NCBI RefSeq assembly: GCF_002812955.1
Contig: NZ_PFXK01000010.1
Location: forward strand, 1-64,000
DNA length: 64,000 nt
Reading direction: 5' to 3'
DNA from: Vibrio sp. HA2012
Lineage (GTDB): Bacteria > Pseudomonadota > Gammaproteobacteria > Enterobacterales > Vibrionaceae
In this document: positions 54,635 to 64,000 of the stretch, in pieces
How the letters are laid out: every line of letters begins with the position of its first letter
Position numbering within the stretch: the stretch's first letter is position 1
Position numbers and translations under genes: made by a program
The notes under the pieces: model-generated
What the model was told of the DNA's origin: nothing
Seen by the model: only the letters and a program-made list of their open reading frames with translations
Databases searched by the model: none

Positions 54635-56080
54635 TCAGCGTTTCCAGAATGCTGGGAAAAAGAGTACCAGAATGGTCAGAATTTCCAGACGCCCCATTAG
54701 CATGCCGAAGCTGAGAATCCATTTAGCTGAATCTGGTAACGTAGAAAAATTCCCCGTTGGACCAATAACATCTCCCATACCCGGACCGACATTAGCGACG
54801 GCAGTAACTGCACCAGAAATAGCGGTTATAGGATCCAGACCTAATGCTCCGAGACAGCCTGCAATGATAATAATGGTTGCAAAGAAGGTAATTCCAAAGG
54901 CAACAACAGAACGTACGATGTCATCATTGACAGGGCGTTGATTATAACGCTGGACAAAGACACCTGAAGGGTGGATTAGCTTCATCATCTGTTTATTAAG
55001 CAGAGTGATAGCTATTTGAAAACGGAATATTTTTATTCCGCCGGCAGTTGAACCGGAGCAGCCGCCAGCCAGCATCAGGAAGGTAAACAGTACGGAAGGT
55101 AACGCTCCCCATGCGGTAAAATCTTCCAGACCATATCCGGTAGTGGTGACAACAGATACGATATTAAACATTGCGACCCGGATCGCGTCTGGAAAATGAT
55201 AACCATTATGAAGCTGAAGCCATACGGCAACAACCAGACTGGCTGCAATGAACAGGTAAGCAAAGCCACGAACCTGTGCATCTTTCAGCAAGGTATACGG
55301 ATTACGTTTTTTCACCGCAGTGACAAATAACAAAAATGGCAGTCCACCCAAAAACATAAAAGTAGTACCCACCCAGTGAGCCCCATTAGAAAAGTTGTTC
55401 ATAGAACTGTCAGACGTTGAATACCCACCAGTGGATAACGTTGTAAAAGCATGGTTAACGGCTTCAAATAAATTCATTCCTGTAATGAGATAACCAATCA
55501 TACACAGTAGGGTTAGTGTGATATATACGCCGACTATATTGATGGCTACGGTTTTGGCTCTTGGAGCACTTTTATCTGACCAGTCAGACGATTCTGTCTG
55601 GAACAGGCGCATCCCCCCCACATTCAGCATAGGCAGTACGGCTACAGCCATTACAATAAATCCTACCCCGCCAAGCCATTGCAGGGTAGAACGCCAGAGC
55701 AGAATGCTCGGAGCCATATTATCCAGTCCACTGAGAACCGTCGAACCTGTGGTGGTGATTCCCGACATGGTTTCAAAGTAGGCATCGGTAAAACTGATAT
55801 TATTGATAAAGACAAATGGCAGAGCAGCAAACACGCTGGATATGGTCCAGACCAGAGATGTGATCAGAAACATATCCCGAACGCTCAGATGAAACTTGCG
55901 GGTTCTGCCTATAGACAGGCAGGCAAAAGCAGCTGTATGTGTGATTAGTACCGCTTTACCGAACTCCAGAAATCCATCTGTACCGGACAGAAAAGCGACG
56001 AGAGTCGGAATGTACATAAACAGTGCTATTTTTGACAGTACTAAACCGAAAACAAAAAGTATGGGGCGCAGGTTAACCAT
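54635..56080 (-). CDS. trkH: Trk potassium uptake protein TrkH (copy 2)
   Basis: This second TrkH-type K+ channel subunit has 481 residues. Its four filter loops are TTTGST (109-114), TGGYST (217-222), TTTGYG (312-317) and NVGPGMG (430-436). They differ clearly from those of copy 1 at 750-2207, so the pair is old rather than a recent duplication. It follows trkA by 16 bases and is probably co-transcribed, making it the more likely standard partner of TrkA. Confidence 0.95.
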   Translation of the reverse strand: MVNLRPILFVFGLVLSKIALFMYIPTLVAFLSGTDGFLEFGKAVLITHTAAFACLSIGRTRKFHLSVRDMFLITSLVWTISSVFAALPFVFINNISFTDAYFETMSGITTTGSTVLSGLDNMAPSILLWRSTLQWLGGVGFIVMAVAVLPMLNVGGMRLFQTESSDWSDKSAPRAKTVAINIVGVYITLTLLCMIGYLITGMNLFEAVNHAFTTLSTGGYSTSDSSMNNFSNGAHWVGTTFMFLGGLPFLLFVTAVKKRNPYTLLKDAQVRGFAYLFIAASLVVAVWLQLHNGYHFPDAIRVAMFNIVSVVTTTGYGLEDFTAWGALPSVLFTFLMLAGGCSGSTAGGIKIFRFQIAITLLNKQMMKLIHPSGVFVQRYNQRPVNDDIVRSVVAFGITFFATIIIIAGCLGALGLDPITAISGAVTAVANVGPGMGDVIGPTGNFSTLPDSAKWILSFGMLMGRLEILTILVLFFPAFWKR

Positions 56081-56096
56081 AATGAATCACCTATTC

Positions 56097-57473
56097 TTAC
56101 AGGAAGAACGGGCTTGGCTGGAACAGGGCTTCCACCTCAGACACGTATTTTTTATCGACAAGGAACATAACTACATGGTCGTCCTGTTCAATAATAGTAT
56201 TGTCATGGGCAATCAGCACATCATCACCACGCACAATAGCTCCTATGGTCGTTCCCGGTGGTAACCTTATTTCACCAATAGAACGGCCAACAACCCGGGA
56301 TGTAGTTTCATCTCCGTGGGCGATGGCCTCAATGGCTTCAGCGGCTCCGTGGCGTAGCGAAGAAACGTTGACGATATCAGCCCGGCGGACATGCGTCAGC
56401 AGTGCTGATATGGTTGCTTGTTGTGGAGAAATTGCGATATCAATAACTCCCCCCTGCACCATATCGACATAAGCACTGCGCTGGATCAGTACCATGACCT
56501 TTTTGGCTCCCATACGTTTTGCCAGCATAGCTGACATGATATTGGTTTCATCTTCATTGGTCAGAGCAATAAACACATCGACCTGATCAATATTCTCTTC
56601 GGCCAGCAGTTCCTGATCCGCTGCATCACCACAAAAGACAATCGTATTCTCCAGTTCTTCAGAAAGAGCTTCTGCCCGGGAAAAACTGCGTTCAATAAGC
56701 TTGACGCTGTACTCTGATTCCAGGCACTTAGCCAGAGCGGCACCAATGTTACCACCTCCGACGATCATCAGGCGTCGGTACGGTTTTTCCAACCGTTGCA
56801 GCTCGCTCATAATCGAGCGGATATGGTTACTGGCTGCAACAAAAAACACCTCATCATCAGCTTCGATAATCGTTGTACCCTGAGGACGGATTGGCCGTCC
56901 CTGACGGAAAATAGCTGCAACCCGGGTATCAATATGCGGCATATGGTCGCGCAGAGTCGACAGGGCATTTCCGACTAATTGACCACCGTAGTAAGCTTTG
57001 ACGGCAACCAGACTGACTTTTCTATCAGCAAAGCTGACGACCTGTAATGCTCCCGGGTAGTGAACCAGTTTCTCGATATAGCGGGTGACCAGCTCTTCTG
57101 GTGCAATAAGATGATCAACCGGGACAGCACCAGACTGGAACAGGGCATCTTTTTCCGCCAGATACTCCGGTGAGCGGATTCGGGCAACTCGGTTGGGGGT
57201 GTTAAAAATAGTAAAGGCGACCTGACAAGCGATCATGTTGGTTTCATCAGAATTGGTTACTGCTACCAGCATATCTGCATCCTCAGCGCCTGCTTCCCGC
57301 AGGGTCTCTGGATGACTGGCTCGACCGTTAACTACACGCAGGTCATATTTATCCTGAAGCTCTCGTAAGCGTTCACTGTCTGTATCAACTATGGTGATAT
57401 CGTTATTTTCACCAACCAGATTTTCTGCCAGTGTGCCGCCAACTTGCCCGGCACCAAGGATAATGATTTTCAT
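56097..57473 (-). CDS. trkA: Trk system NAD-binding regulator TrkA
   Basis: This 458-residue cytoplasmic RCK protein (E. coli 458) gates TrkH in response to nucleotides. It has two similar halves, each with a Rossmann motif: [15 protein letters not shown] at residue 4 and [16 protein letters not shown] near 237. Each half ends in a TrkA-C domain. It heads the trkA-trkH pair and lies downstream of rsmB in the same direction, separated by a hairpin. Confidence 0.96.
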   Translation of the reverse strand: MKIIILGAGQVGGTLAENLVGENNDITIVDTDSERLRELQDKYDLRVVNGRASHPETLREAGAEDADMLVAVTNSDETNMIACQVAFTIFNTPNRVARIRSPEYLAEKDALFQSGAVPVDHLIAPEELVTRYIEKLVHYPGALQVVSFADRKVSLVAVKAYYGGQLVGNALSTLRDHMPHIDTRVAAIFRQGRPIRPQGTTIIEADDEVFFVAASNHIRSIMSELQRLEKPYRRLMIVGGGNIGAALAKCLESEYSVKLIERSFSRAEALSEELENTIVFCGDAADQELLAEENIDQVDVFIALTNEDETNIMSAMLAKRMGAKKVMVLIQRSAYVDMVQGGVIDIAISPQQATISALLTHVRRADIVNVSSLRHGAAEAIEAIAHGDETTSRVVGRSIGEIRLPPGTTIGAIVRGDDVLIAHDNTIIEQDDHVVMFLVDKKYVSEVEALFQPSPFFL

Positions 57474-57507
57474 AACGTCTTGAACTCTTGAGATGCATTA
57501 TCTGTCA

Positions 57508-57548
57508 GGGTAAAAAACGCCATATTATCATTTGTGCGTTTTTTACCC
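57508..57548 (-). terminator. Long hairpin between rsmB and trkA
   Basis: GGGTAAAAAACGC and GCGTTTTTTACCC form a perfect 13-base-pair stem with a 15-base loop. It starts 12 bases after the rsmB stop. The T-run lies inside the stem, not after it, so it may be a weak terminator or an RNA-processing site. Confidence 0.5.
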
Positions 57549-57560
57549 GAGTTTTATTTA

Positions 57561-58853
57561 TCAGTTTGTTATTGCACTATTTTTATACAGTACCGCATAG
57601 TAGAAGCCATCCATTTCAGCTTCTCCCGGCAGGATTTGCCGACCAGGATAGCCGATCTCTGACATCTCCGTCCGGGCATCTGGTGTACGGCTTAAAAAAG
57701 CGGATATCTGTTCTTGGTTTTCCTGTGGCATAACAGAACATGTTGCATACACCATAGTGCCACCGGGTTTAAGTTGCTGCCACATGGCATCAATGATTTC
57801 ACTTTGCAGAGCAGCAAGAGAATCAATATCCTCAGCCCGACGCAACCATTTAATGTCCGGATGACGGCGAATGACTCCCGTGGCCGAACAGGGGGCATCC
57901 AGCAATATACGGTCAAATAGTTCTCCCTGCCACCACTGTTCTGGTTGTCTGGCATCGGCACAATGAACCTCTGCTTTCAGGTTTAAGCGTTGCAGATTAT
58001 CATGTACCCGTTTCAGGCGGGAGTTATCACTGTCAATCGCAATAACACGGCAGTTTTTAGTGCGTTCAAGAATGTGAGCCGTTTTTCCTCCGGGTGCAGC
58101 ACAGCAGTCCAGTATTAATTCTCCATCTTCAGGCTGAAGATATTCTGCAGCGAGTTGTGCTGCTGCATCCTGAACGGATACCCAGCCTTTTTCAAAGCCC
58201 GGCAATTTATGTACATCACAAGGCAAGGTCAGCTTAAGGGCTTCTTTTGCCTGTTGATGAGGGATTGCTTCGATACCTTCCTGATTGAGTAGGTACAGGT
58301 ATTCATCCCGGCTATGGTGCTGACTGTTGACCCGTAGCCACATCGGGGCTTTGCTGTTGTTGGCGTCTATAACAGATTCCCATTGCTCCGGGTAGGTGTT
58401 CTGCAATGTTTTCAGCAACCAGCCGGGATGGCCATACTTTCCTGCATCATGGCTGATGGATATGGTATCCAGTTCTTCCTGATTGCGTTGGTAATTACGT
58501 AGTACTGCATTAATCAGACCACGTAAACGCGGACCTTTTAATGTTTTGGTGCCTTCTACGGTTTCTCCTACAGCGGCATGGGCGGGAATACGCATAAATG
58601 CAAGCTGATAAATACCGACCAGAATCAGATGATGGAACACACGTTGTTTACCGGTAAGGGGTTTATCCATAAGTTGTCCGGCAATTGATTCCATACGCGG
58701 AAGATAACGTAAAACCCCATAACAGATCTCTTGTAAAAGAGCATAGTCTCTGGGTTTAATGGTTTGTTGGGCGGCAGGAAGTGCACTGGACAGTGACTGA
58801 CCTTTATCGACAACCTGAAACAGCACTCTGGCTGCAGCGGCACGGACATTCAT
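57561..58853 (-). CDS. rsmB: 16S rRNA (cytosine967-C5)-methyltransferase RsmB
   Basis: This 430-residue enzyme has an N-terminal NusB-like RNA-binding domain (about 1-140) and a C-terminal SAM methyltransferase. The SAM loop is [17 protein letters not shown], the catalytic motif [10 protein letters not shown] and the second cysteine [10 protein letters not shown] start at ATG 58853, after AAAGG, since the earlier ATG 58877 has no ribosome site. It is in the def-fmt-rsmB-trkA order of E. coli. Confidence 0.96.
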   Translation of the reverse strand: MNVRAAAARVLFQVVDKGQSLSSALPAAQQTIKPRDYALLQEICYGVLRYLPRMESIAGQLMDKPLTGKQRVFHHLILVGIYQLAFMRIPAHAAVGETVEGTKTLKGPRLRGLINAVLRNYQRNQEELDTISISHDAGKYGHPGWLLKTLQNTYPEQWESVIDANNSKAPMWLRVNSQHHSRDEYLYLLNQEGIEAIPHQQAKEALKLTLPCDVHKLPGFEKGWVSVQDAAAQLAAEYLQPEDGELILDCCAAPGGKTAHILERTKNCRVIAIDSDNSRLKRVHDNLQRLNLKAEVHCADARQPEQWWQGELFDRILLDAPCSATGVIRRHPDIKWLRRAEDIDSLAALQSEIIDAMWQQLKPGGTMVYATCSVMPQENQEQISAFLSRTPDARTEMSEIGYPGRQILPGEAEMDGFYYAVLYKNSAITN

Positions 58854-58931
58854 TGTTGAAACCTTTATCTGTGTCATTTATACAAAATGGGCATTTGAGT
58901 ATGCCCATTTGTTTATATTTCAATTGCTTCG

Positions 58932-59879
58932 TTAACTAAGCTGGCAGCCAATTGTAAACCAGTCCCGGCGGGCGTTCAGTACATCCTGTACCGGCATGGC
59001 TTTCTTTCCGGGAACCTGAATTTGTTCCAGTATCAGAATATCTTTACCCGTTGCGATATAAATACCGTTTTTATCGGTCTGCAAAATGGTTCCTGGTACC
59101 TGTTTCCCTTGCCCGGGTTCAACCCTGGCTTTCCATACTTTGATGTTGTTATCTGCAACAGAGAAATAGCTCATCGGCCATGGGTTAAAGGCTCGGATAC
59201 AGCGTTCAATAAATGCTGCGTCACTGTTCCAGTCTATTTTAGATTCTTCTTTGGACAACTTCTTCGCATAGTTTGCCTGTTTGTCATCCTGTTTAACCGG
59301 ATTAATATTGCGTTTTGCAATATTATTCAAACAGTTTATCAGAGCTTTGGGTCCTAATCCTGCAAGCTTTTCATACATAGAGGCACTGGTATCATCATTC
59401 TCTATGGGCGTGGTGGAAACTTCCAGCATGTCACCGGTATCCAGACCCACATCCATCTGCATAATAGTAACCCCTGTTTCTGCATCTCCGGCCCAGATGG
59501 AGCGTTGGATGGGAGCTGCACCGCGCCAGCGTGGCAGAATCGAACCGTGGACATTAATACAACCCAGACGAGGAGTATTCAGCACCTCTTCCGGCAGTAA
59601 TAAACCGTAGGCAACCACAACCATAATGTCGGCATTAAGATTGGTTAACTGCTGCTTTGCTTCGGCAGATTTAAAGCTTTCAGGCTGATAAACCGGAATA
59701 TTATGTTCCAGTGCAATATGTTTTACCGGGCTGGCGGTTAGTTTTTTGCCTCTGCCTGCTGGTCGATCCGGCTGAGTATAAACAGCAATAACCTCGTGCT
59801 CCGAAGACAACAACGCCGCCAGATGTCGGGCGGCGAAGTCCGGAGTACCGGCAAAGACAATGCGTAATGACTGGCTCAA
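58932..59879 (-). CDS. fmt: Methionyl-tRNA formyltransferase
   Basis: This 315-residue enzyme (E. coli 315) formylates initiator Met-tRNA with 10-formyltetrahydrofolate. The active-site region [16 protein letters not shown], near residue 110, holds the catalytic Asn-His-Asp set with [11 protein letters not shown]. It starts at TTG (59877-59879), supported by AAGAGG, which lies next to the def stop. Confidence 0.97.
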   Translation of the reverse strand: MSQSLRIVFAGTPDFAARHLAALLSSEHEVIAVYTQPDRPAGRGKKLTASPVKHIALEHNIPVYQPESFKSAEAKQQLTNLNADIMVVVAYGLLLPEEVLNTPRLGCINVHGSILPRWRGAAPIQRSIWAGDAETGVTIMQMDVGLDTGDMLEVSTTPIENDDTSASMYEKLAGLGPKALINCLNNIAKRNINPVKQDDKQANYAKKLSKEESKIDWNSDAAFIERCIRAFNPWPMSYFSVADNNIKVWKARVEPGQGKQVPGTILQTDKNGIYIATGKDILILEQIQVPGKKAMPVQDVLNARRDWFTIGCQLS

Positions 59880-59888
59880 GGTAACCTC

Positions 59889-60404
59889 TTAATCATGGTG
59901 TCTTTCATTGTATTTTTTGATTTTTTCAAGTTTGTCTCTGATGCGCTTACGCTTAAGCGGGGAAAGGTAATCGACGAATAGCTTTCCTTCCAAATGATCC
60001 AGTTCATGCTGGATACAGATGGCCAGAATATCATCAGCATCAAGCGTGAATTCTTCACCGTCACGGTTTAGTGCTTTTACTGTTACTTCTGCTGCCCGAG
60101 GAACGAAAGCCCGGGATCCCGGTACTGACAGACAGCCTTCTTCAATGCCGTCTTCCCCTCGTTTTTCTGTGATTTCAGGGTTGATAAGCACCAGAGGTTG
60201 ATCACGGCTCTCAGATACATCAATAACGACAAGACGCTGGTGGAAGTCCACCTGAGTTGCGGCGAGGCCAATACCTTCTTCTTCATACATAGTTTGAATC
60301 ATCTTATCGATGATACTCTGAAGTTCTGGTGTGATAGCCTCTACCGGTTTTGCGACTGTGCGCAGGCGATCATCTGGGAATACTAATACTTCTAATTCAG
60401 ACAT
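59889..60404 (-). CDS. def: Peptide deformylase
   Basis: This 171-residue iron enzyme removes the formyl group from nascent proteins. All three motifs are present: GIGLAATQV (44-52), EGCLSVP with C91, and HELDH (133-137), which supply the metal ligands and catalytic Glu134. I start at ATG 60404, which matches family N-termini; a GTG at 60410 is also open. It is followed by fmt, which adds the group it removes. Confidence 0.97.
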   Translation of the reverse strand: MSELEVLVFPDDRLRTVAKPVEAITPELQSIIDKMIQTMYEEEGIGLAATQVDFHQRLVVIDVSESRDQPLVLINPEITEKRGEDGIEEGCLSVPGSRAFVPRAAEVTVKALNRDGEEFTLDADDILAICIQHELDHLEGKLFVDYLSPLKRKRIRDKLEKIKKYNERHHD

Positions 60405-60565
60405 ATACACTCTAAATATTGAACTGGACCGAAACAGCTACATTTTAGCTGGTTCAATTCTAGACATTTTATAGGACAAATGACAGCATTCCTGCGTTTG
60501 TTTTTTAGACAAACATGCAACAGATAAACAGAGTCGAACTATTTATCGTTTAAGGAATAGGGGCC

Positions 60566-61402
60566 ATGTTCAGGACATTTTACTCTTTTTGGGCAGTATT
60601 TTTAGTATTTTTTTCTCTATCCAGCTTTAGTGAAACAGGGGCTGCTGCGTTTTCATTTTCTGTTTTTCCTGATGAGAACAGATTCCAGACCGATATCAAT
60701 GCAAACAAAATGATCAGTGAAGACTCTCTTTCTGAAGCAGATTATGTTTTGGGAAGCAGTAATCGTCGCCATTATCTTTCTGCAGATGAACCAGTTTATA
60801 TCAATGGGGAGCATGCGCATAAGGCATGGGGTATTTACCGTGTGGCAGGGATATTTCGCAGAAAGGAGCCGACTAGCAGTATGGTTGCATTGAGAAAAAT
60901 TGCGGCAGCGGTTTTGGTCTCGACTGAAAATAAAATAAGCAAGTTGCGGCTTGTTTCTCAACGCCAGGAAATTCAGCCAAACGATATTGTCTTGCCGGAT
61001 ACCCATATGGTTCCAGCATTATTCTCAGCAGAAGTTAATGCTCCGGAAATAGAAAACATATTTATGTATGCCCGTATTCTTGGTTCTGTCGGTGACGGTG
61101 ATTTTGCCGTAGCCGGGCAGTCAGTGGTACTGGACCGGGGTATTAATGACAGAGTTTATCCGGGAATGGTTTTCCACCTTATTGAATCCGGAGCTGTGGT
61201 TTATGGTGAGGGTGGTGCATTCAGTTATCGGGGAAAAAAAGATGCAGAAAGAATATTTTTGCCAGATATATTTATCGGTAGTGTAACTGTGATTCAGTCT
61301 TATCAATATCTCAGTCTGGCTGTTATCAACTTTAGTTTGTTACCGGTCACGAAACAGCTGGTGGCGGTATCATCTCCGCCTGATTTTCCTGAAGATGAGT
61401 AG
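60566..61402 (+). CDS. Secreted protein related to the dprA-linked LysM protein but lacking LysM
   Basis: This 278-residue exported protein has a hydrophobic N-terminus ending near SETGAAA. At this position between def and dprA, Vibrio cholerae and relatives encode a longer LysM-domain protein. The middle of this one (YVLGSSNRRHYLSADEPVYI) and its end (LDRGINDRVYPGMVFHLIES) match my memory of that family's C-terminal domain. No LysM repeat is visible; about 80-100 N-terminal residues seem missing. There is a good ribosome site, so it is not an obvious pseudogene. Function is unknown. Confidence 0.65.
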   Translation: MFRTFYSFWAVFLVFFSLSSFSETGAAAFSFSVFPDENRFQTDINANKMISEDSLSEADYVLGSSNRRHYLSADEPVYINGEHAHKAWGIYRVAGIFRRKEPTSSMVALRKIAAAVLVSTENKISKLRLVSQRQEIQPNDIVLPDTHMVPALFSAEVNAPEIENIFMYARILGSVGDGDFAVAGQSVVLDRGINDRVYPGMVFHLIESGAVVYGEGGAFSYRGKKDAERIFLPDIFIGSVTVIQSYQYLSLAVINFSLLPVTKQLVAVSSPPDFPEDE

Positions 61403-61417
61403 TTGTCGGGGATCGTA

Positions 61418-62524
61418 ATGACGGAACAAGAATTATCAGCTTGGCTAGCACTTAGCTTTATGCCTGGTATTGGCGGGAAGAGGCTTACCCGGTTGTTGTC
61501 TATTGACTCCCCAGCTTGTCTTGTTGGTGCCTCCCGTGAACGGTTAGAGTCTGTTGGATTAAAACCTGCACAGATTCATTATCTGCGTTATGAGTCTGAT
61601 CAAGTGGTGGAATCCTGTCTGCATTGGCTGCAAGCTGCGTCTTTGCATCATATTATTACACCTCTGTGTGTTGGTTATCCTCCGCTACTAAAAGAAATAA
61701 GTGCTTATCCTCCGGTATTATTTGTTAAAGGTTCGTTATCACTTCTTTCTGAGCCTCAATTGGCTATTGTCGGAAGTCGGAACGCTAGTCGGGAAGGACT
61801 GGATACCGCTCGAAGTTTTGCCGGCGATCTGGCTCGTCAGGGAGTGACGATTACTAGCGGACTCGCCCTTGGTGTGGATGGGTATGCTCACGATGGTGCG
61901 TTAAAGGCAGGAGGAGATACGATAGCTGTACTGGGGTCGGGGTTGGATAATCTGTACCCTCGTAGACATAAGCCGTTGGCAGAAAGGATAATTGAGCATG
62001 GTGCTCTGGTGTCTGAATTTCGTCCGGATGCACCGCCAATGGCCGAACATTTTCCCCGGCGTAACAGGATTATCAGCGGGCTTGCATCGGGTGTTCTGGT
62101 TATTGAAGCCGCTGAACGTAGCGGTTCGTTGATTACGGCCAGATATGCTTGTGAACAGAGCCGGGATGTTTTTGTTCTCCCGGGGTCGATTCATCATCCT
62201 AACAGCCGTGGAGGAAACCATCTGATTAGAGAAGGGGCTACATTGGTGCAGACTTCTGAAGATATTCTTCAGGAGATAAGTCATCTGATTAAATGGTCTC
62301 TTTCCGGTCAGAATACATTATTTCAGGAGGAAGTTGAAAAAGAGCAATTGCCATTTCCTGAACTGTTAGCTAACGTAGGAGAGAAAGAAGCGGTACCGGT
62401 TGATATTCTTGCTCAGCGAACCCATATTCCTGTGCATGAAATTATGATGCAGCTTCTTGAGCTCGAGCTTCAAGGGCATGTTGCCGCTGTACCGGGCGGT
62501 TATATTCGTATGAGGAGGGGTTAG
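61418..62524 (+). CDS. dprA: DNA-processing protein DprA
   Basis: This 368-residue protein loads RecA onto incoming single-stranded DNA in natural transformation. The Rossmann-like core shows [19 protein letters not shown] near 123 and [20 protein letters not shown]. The C-terminal winged helix ([20 protein letters not shown]) is present. I start at ATG 61418 after GGGGA; the TTG at 61403 is less likely. With comM this suggests natural competence. Confidence 0.95.
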   Translation: MTEQELSAWLALSFMPGIGGKRLTRLLSIDSPACLVGASRERLESVGLKPAQIHYLRYESDQVVESCLHWLQAASLHHIITPLCVGYPPLLKEISAYPPVLFVKGSLSLLSEPQLAIVGSRNASREGLDTARSFAGDLARQGVTITSGLALGVDGYAHDGALKAGGDTIAVLGSGLDNLYPRRHKPLAERIIEHGALVSEFRPDAPPMAEHFPRRNRIISGLASGVLVIEAAERSGSLITARYACEQSRDVFVLPGSIHHPNSRGGNHLIREGATLVQTSEDILQEISHLIKWSLSGQNTLFQEEVEKEQLPFPELLANVGEKEAVPVDILAQRTHIPVHEIMMQLLELELQGHVAAVPGGYIRMRRG

Positions 62525-62526
62525 CT

Positions 62527-63000
62527 ATGATGGACATATTGATGTATTTGTTCGAAACCTACATTCATAGCGATGTAGAGTTAATGGTCGACCAGGACGA
62601 GCTTGAAGAGGAACTTTTGCGAGCAGGTTTTCATCAGGAAGAGATCTATAAAGCATTAGACTGGCTGGAAGGGCTGGTGGCTTTACAAAGTAGCGATACC
62701 CGGCCAGCATTTACTGTTAGTGACAGAACGTCCTGTCGTATCTATACCGATAGCGAAATGCGTCGTCTTGACGTGACTTGCCGTGGTTTTTTGTTGCTTT
62801 TGGAGCAGATAAACGTATTAACACCGGAAACCCGTGAAATGATTATAGACAGGGTTATGGGTCTGGAAACGCATGAATTGCTGTTGGATGATCTCAAGTG
62901 GGTGATTCTCATGGTGTTGTTCAATGTTCCGGGAAATGAAAATGCTTATACTCAGATGGAAGAACTGCTGTTTTCTACTGAAATGGGTATGTTGCATTAA
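62527..63000 (+). CDS. smg: Smg family protein (DUF494)
   Basis: This 157-residue acidic protein (E. coli Smg 157) is encoded after dprA throughout the group. The start [20 protein letters not shown] is characteristic. Function is not established. GAGGAGGGG before the start overlaps the dprA end; two adjacent ATG codons make the start ambiguous by one residue. Confidence 0.93.
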   Translation: MMDILMYLFETYIHSDVELMVDQDELEEELLRAGFHQEEIYKALDWLEGLVALQSSDTRPAFTVSDRTSCRIYTDSEMRRLDVTCRGFLLLLEQINVLTPETREMIIDRVMGLETHELLLDDLKWVILMVLFNVPGNENAYTQMEELLFSTEMGMLH

Positions 63001-63014
63001 GTCTATCACCAGTT

Positions 63015-63584
63015 ATGAGCGGAAAAATTAATCATCAGCTGTTTACAGCACACGAGCATGCTCTGGAGCATGAACCCTGCCCCCTATGTGGGGCACTCCT
63101 TACTCTCCGCCATGGTAAGCACGGTTCTTTTCTTGGGTGTTCTAATTATCCTGAATGCGATTATATTAAGCCTCTTTATCAGAATGACGGGCATATTGTA
63201 AAAACTCTTGGTGTTGTTTGTCCTGAATGTGGTCAGGAATTGGTATTACGGCAGGGGCGTTATGGTATGTTTATTGGCTGTAGTGGTTACCCTGAGTGTC
63301 AGCATATTGAGTCTCAGGACACAACTTTTTCCGATGATAATCCTCAAGAAAAATTCGCTTGTCCGGAGTGCAAAACTGGGGCTCTGGTGGTGAGAAAATC
63401 CCGCTTTGGCAAAACGTTTTATGCCTGTGATAATTATCCGAAGTGTAAGTTTGCGGTTAATTATCCGCCGGTTTCTGGTGTGTGTGAGGTTTGTGGTTTT
63501 ACCTTGCTGGTGGAAAAGAAACAGGCCAGTGGTAAACAACTTCAGTGTGCAGATAAAAAATGCCGGCATATTCAGGGCACATAA
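63015..63584 (+). CDS. Topoisomerase I-type zinc-finger protein (YrdD family)
   Basis: This 189-residue protein consists of four repeated Cys4 zinc ribbons like those at the C-terminus of topoisomerase I. They begin CPLCGALLTLRHGKHG (about residue 22), CPECGQELVLRQGRYG (about 71), CPECKTGALVVRKSRFG (about 116) and CEVCGFTLLVEKKQASG (about 157). It has no catalytic domain. It probably binds single-stranded DNA or RNA; the role is unknown. It follows smg in the conserved dprA-smg-yrdD order. Confidence 0.93.
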   Translation: MSGKINHQLFTAHEHALEHEPCPLCGALLTLRHGKHGSFLGCSNYPECDYIKPLYQNDGHIVKTLGVVCPECGQELVLRQGRYGMFIGCSGYPECQHIESQDTTFSDDNPQEKFACPECKTGALVVRKSRFGKTFYACDNYPKCKFAVNYPPVSGVCEVCGFTLLVEKKQASGKQLQCADKKCRHIQGT

Positions 63585-63614
63585 AAGCCCGCCTGAATTG
63601 TTCTGGAGGGCTTT
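63584..63614. terminator. Hairpin between the zinc-finger gene and purK
   Basis: AAAGCCC and GGGCTTT pair at the base, with CC/GG further in, between converging genes. It is a moderate terminator candidate for both. Confidence 0.6.
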
Positions 63615-63628
63615 GAGATTTTATTTGG

Positions 63629-64000
63629 TTAGAATTTCAGCGCATTTTTACGGATCGCCGGAAAGGCTGTTTCATCCATTTGATCCGCTAACCGAATCAG
63701 TTCTTGGCGCAGTGTTTTCAGATTATTTGCACACACATTGATGTGCCCCATCTTTCTTCCTGGCCGCTTCTCTTTTCCATACCAGTGAATATGACAGGCA
63801 TGCTGGCTTAGCACTGATTGTGGCAGAGTATCTTCACCAAGAATATTCACCATTGTTGTCGGGCGGATCATATTTGTTCCCCCCAGAGGCAGCCCACAGA
63901 CTGCACGTAAGTGGTTTTCAAACTGGCAAGTTTCTGCACCTTGCTGAGTCCAGTGGCCAGAGTTGTGTACCCGAGGGGCTATTTCATTGACCAGCAATCT
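63629..64000 (-). CDS. purK: N5-carboxyaminoimidazole ribonucleotide synthase PurK (C-terminal part)
   Basis: About the last 124 residues of PurK are present; the N-terminus lies beyond the right edge. The ATP-grasp end segment ([20 protein letters not shown]) is diagnostic. The enzyme carboxylates aminoimidazole ribonucleotide in purine synthesis, and its partner purE is expected just upstream, outside the window. It converges on the zinc-finger gene. Confidence 0.92.
   Translation of the reverse strand, partial: RLLVNEIAPRVHNSGHWTQQGAETCQFENHLRAVCGLPLGGTNMIRPTTMVNILGEDTLPQSVLSQHACHIHWYGKEKRPGRKMGHINVCANNLKTLRQELIRLADQMDETAFPAIRKNALKF

Overview
The window reads as the replication-origin region of the main chromosome of a Vibrionaceae-type gammaproteobacterium. 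The evidence is the gene order mioC-oriC-mnmG-rsmG-parA-parB-atp operon, the dnaA-dnaN-recF-gyrB cluster, a yigZ-trkH-hemG-rrn junction, Dam-type GATC clustering at the origin, a dprA/comM gene set and an H+-type F1Fo ATPase. Nearly every gene is full length and recognisable. No prophage, insertion sequence, CRISPR array or tRNA gene was seen. The species cannot be fixed from the sequence alone.

Layout. 1-213 is the promoter region of an rRNA operon running off the left edge, preceded on the minus strand by hemG, trkH and yigZ. 3039-8924 carries acuI, a palindromic intergenic repeat, a LysR regulator, tusA, a small membrane protein and glyQS. 9031-17542 holds avtA and a gluconate/Entner-Doudoroff locus (TRAP transporter dctPQM, gntK, edd, eda, gntR) with two near-perfect GntR operators. 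17650-19263 holds ibpA, with a sigma-32 promoter and a ROSE-type RNA thermometer, and an orphan periplasmic binding protein. 19318-25402 is gyrB-recF-dnaN-dnaA on the minus strand. 25957-30324 is rpmH-rnpA-yidD-yidC and mnmE-mioC on the plus strand. oriC lies at about 30430-30710. 30803-43579 is mnmG-rsmG-parA-parB, atpIBEFHAGDC and glmU.

The right third is a second conserved block. It contains the ilvGMDA operon with leader peptide and attenuator (minus strand, no ilvE), comM, a yihG-type acyltransferase, dsbA, srkA, yihD, a previously easy-to-miss 55-codon gene, a second trkH with trkA, rsmB, fmt, def, a LysM-less relative of the dprA-linked LysM protein, dprA, smg, a topoisomerase-type zinc-finger protein and the C-terminal part of purK.

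How the parts work together. Most of the window is housekeeping: initiation and segregation of the chromosome (dnaA, oriC, parAB, candidate parS sites), translation (glyQS, rnpA, rpmH, fmt, def, mnmE, mnmG, rsmG, rsmB), membrane energy and protein insertion (atp, yidC) and potassium uptake (trkH x2, trkA). The accessory signal is the GntR-controlled TRAP/gluconate module. The more unusual observations are RNA- or small-ORF-level: the ibpA thermometer, a 21-codon ORF overlapping ilvG, the 55-codon gene, the palindromic repeat and the LysM-less protein. I found no clear evidence of a wholly new multi-gene system.
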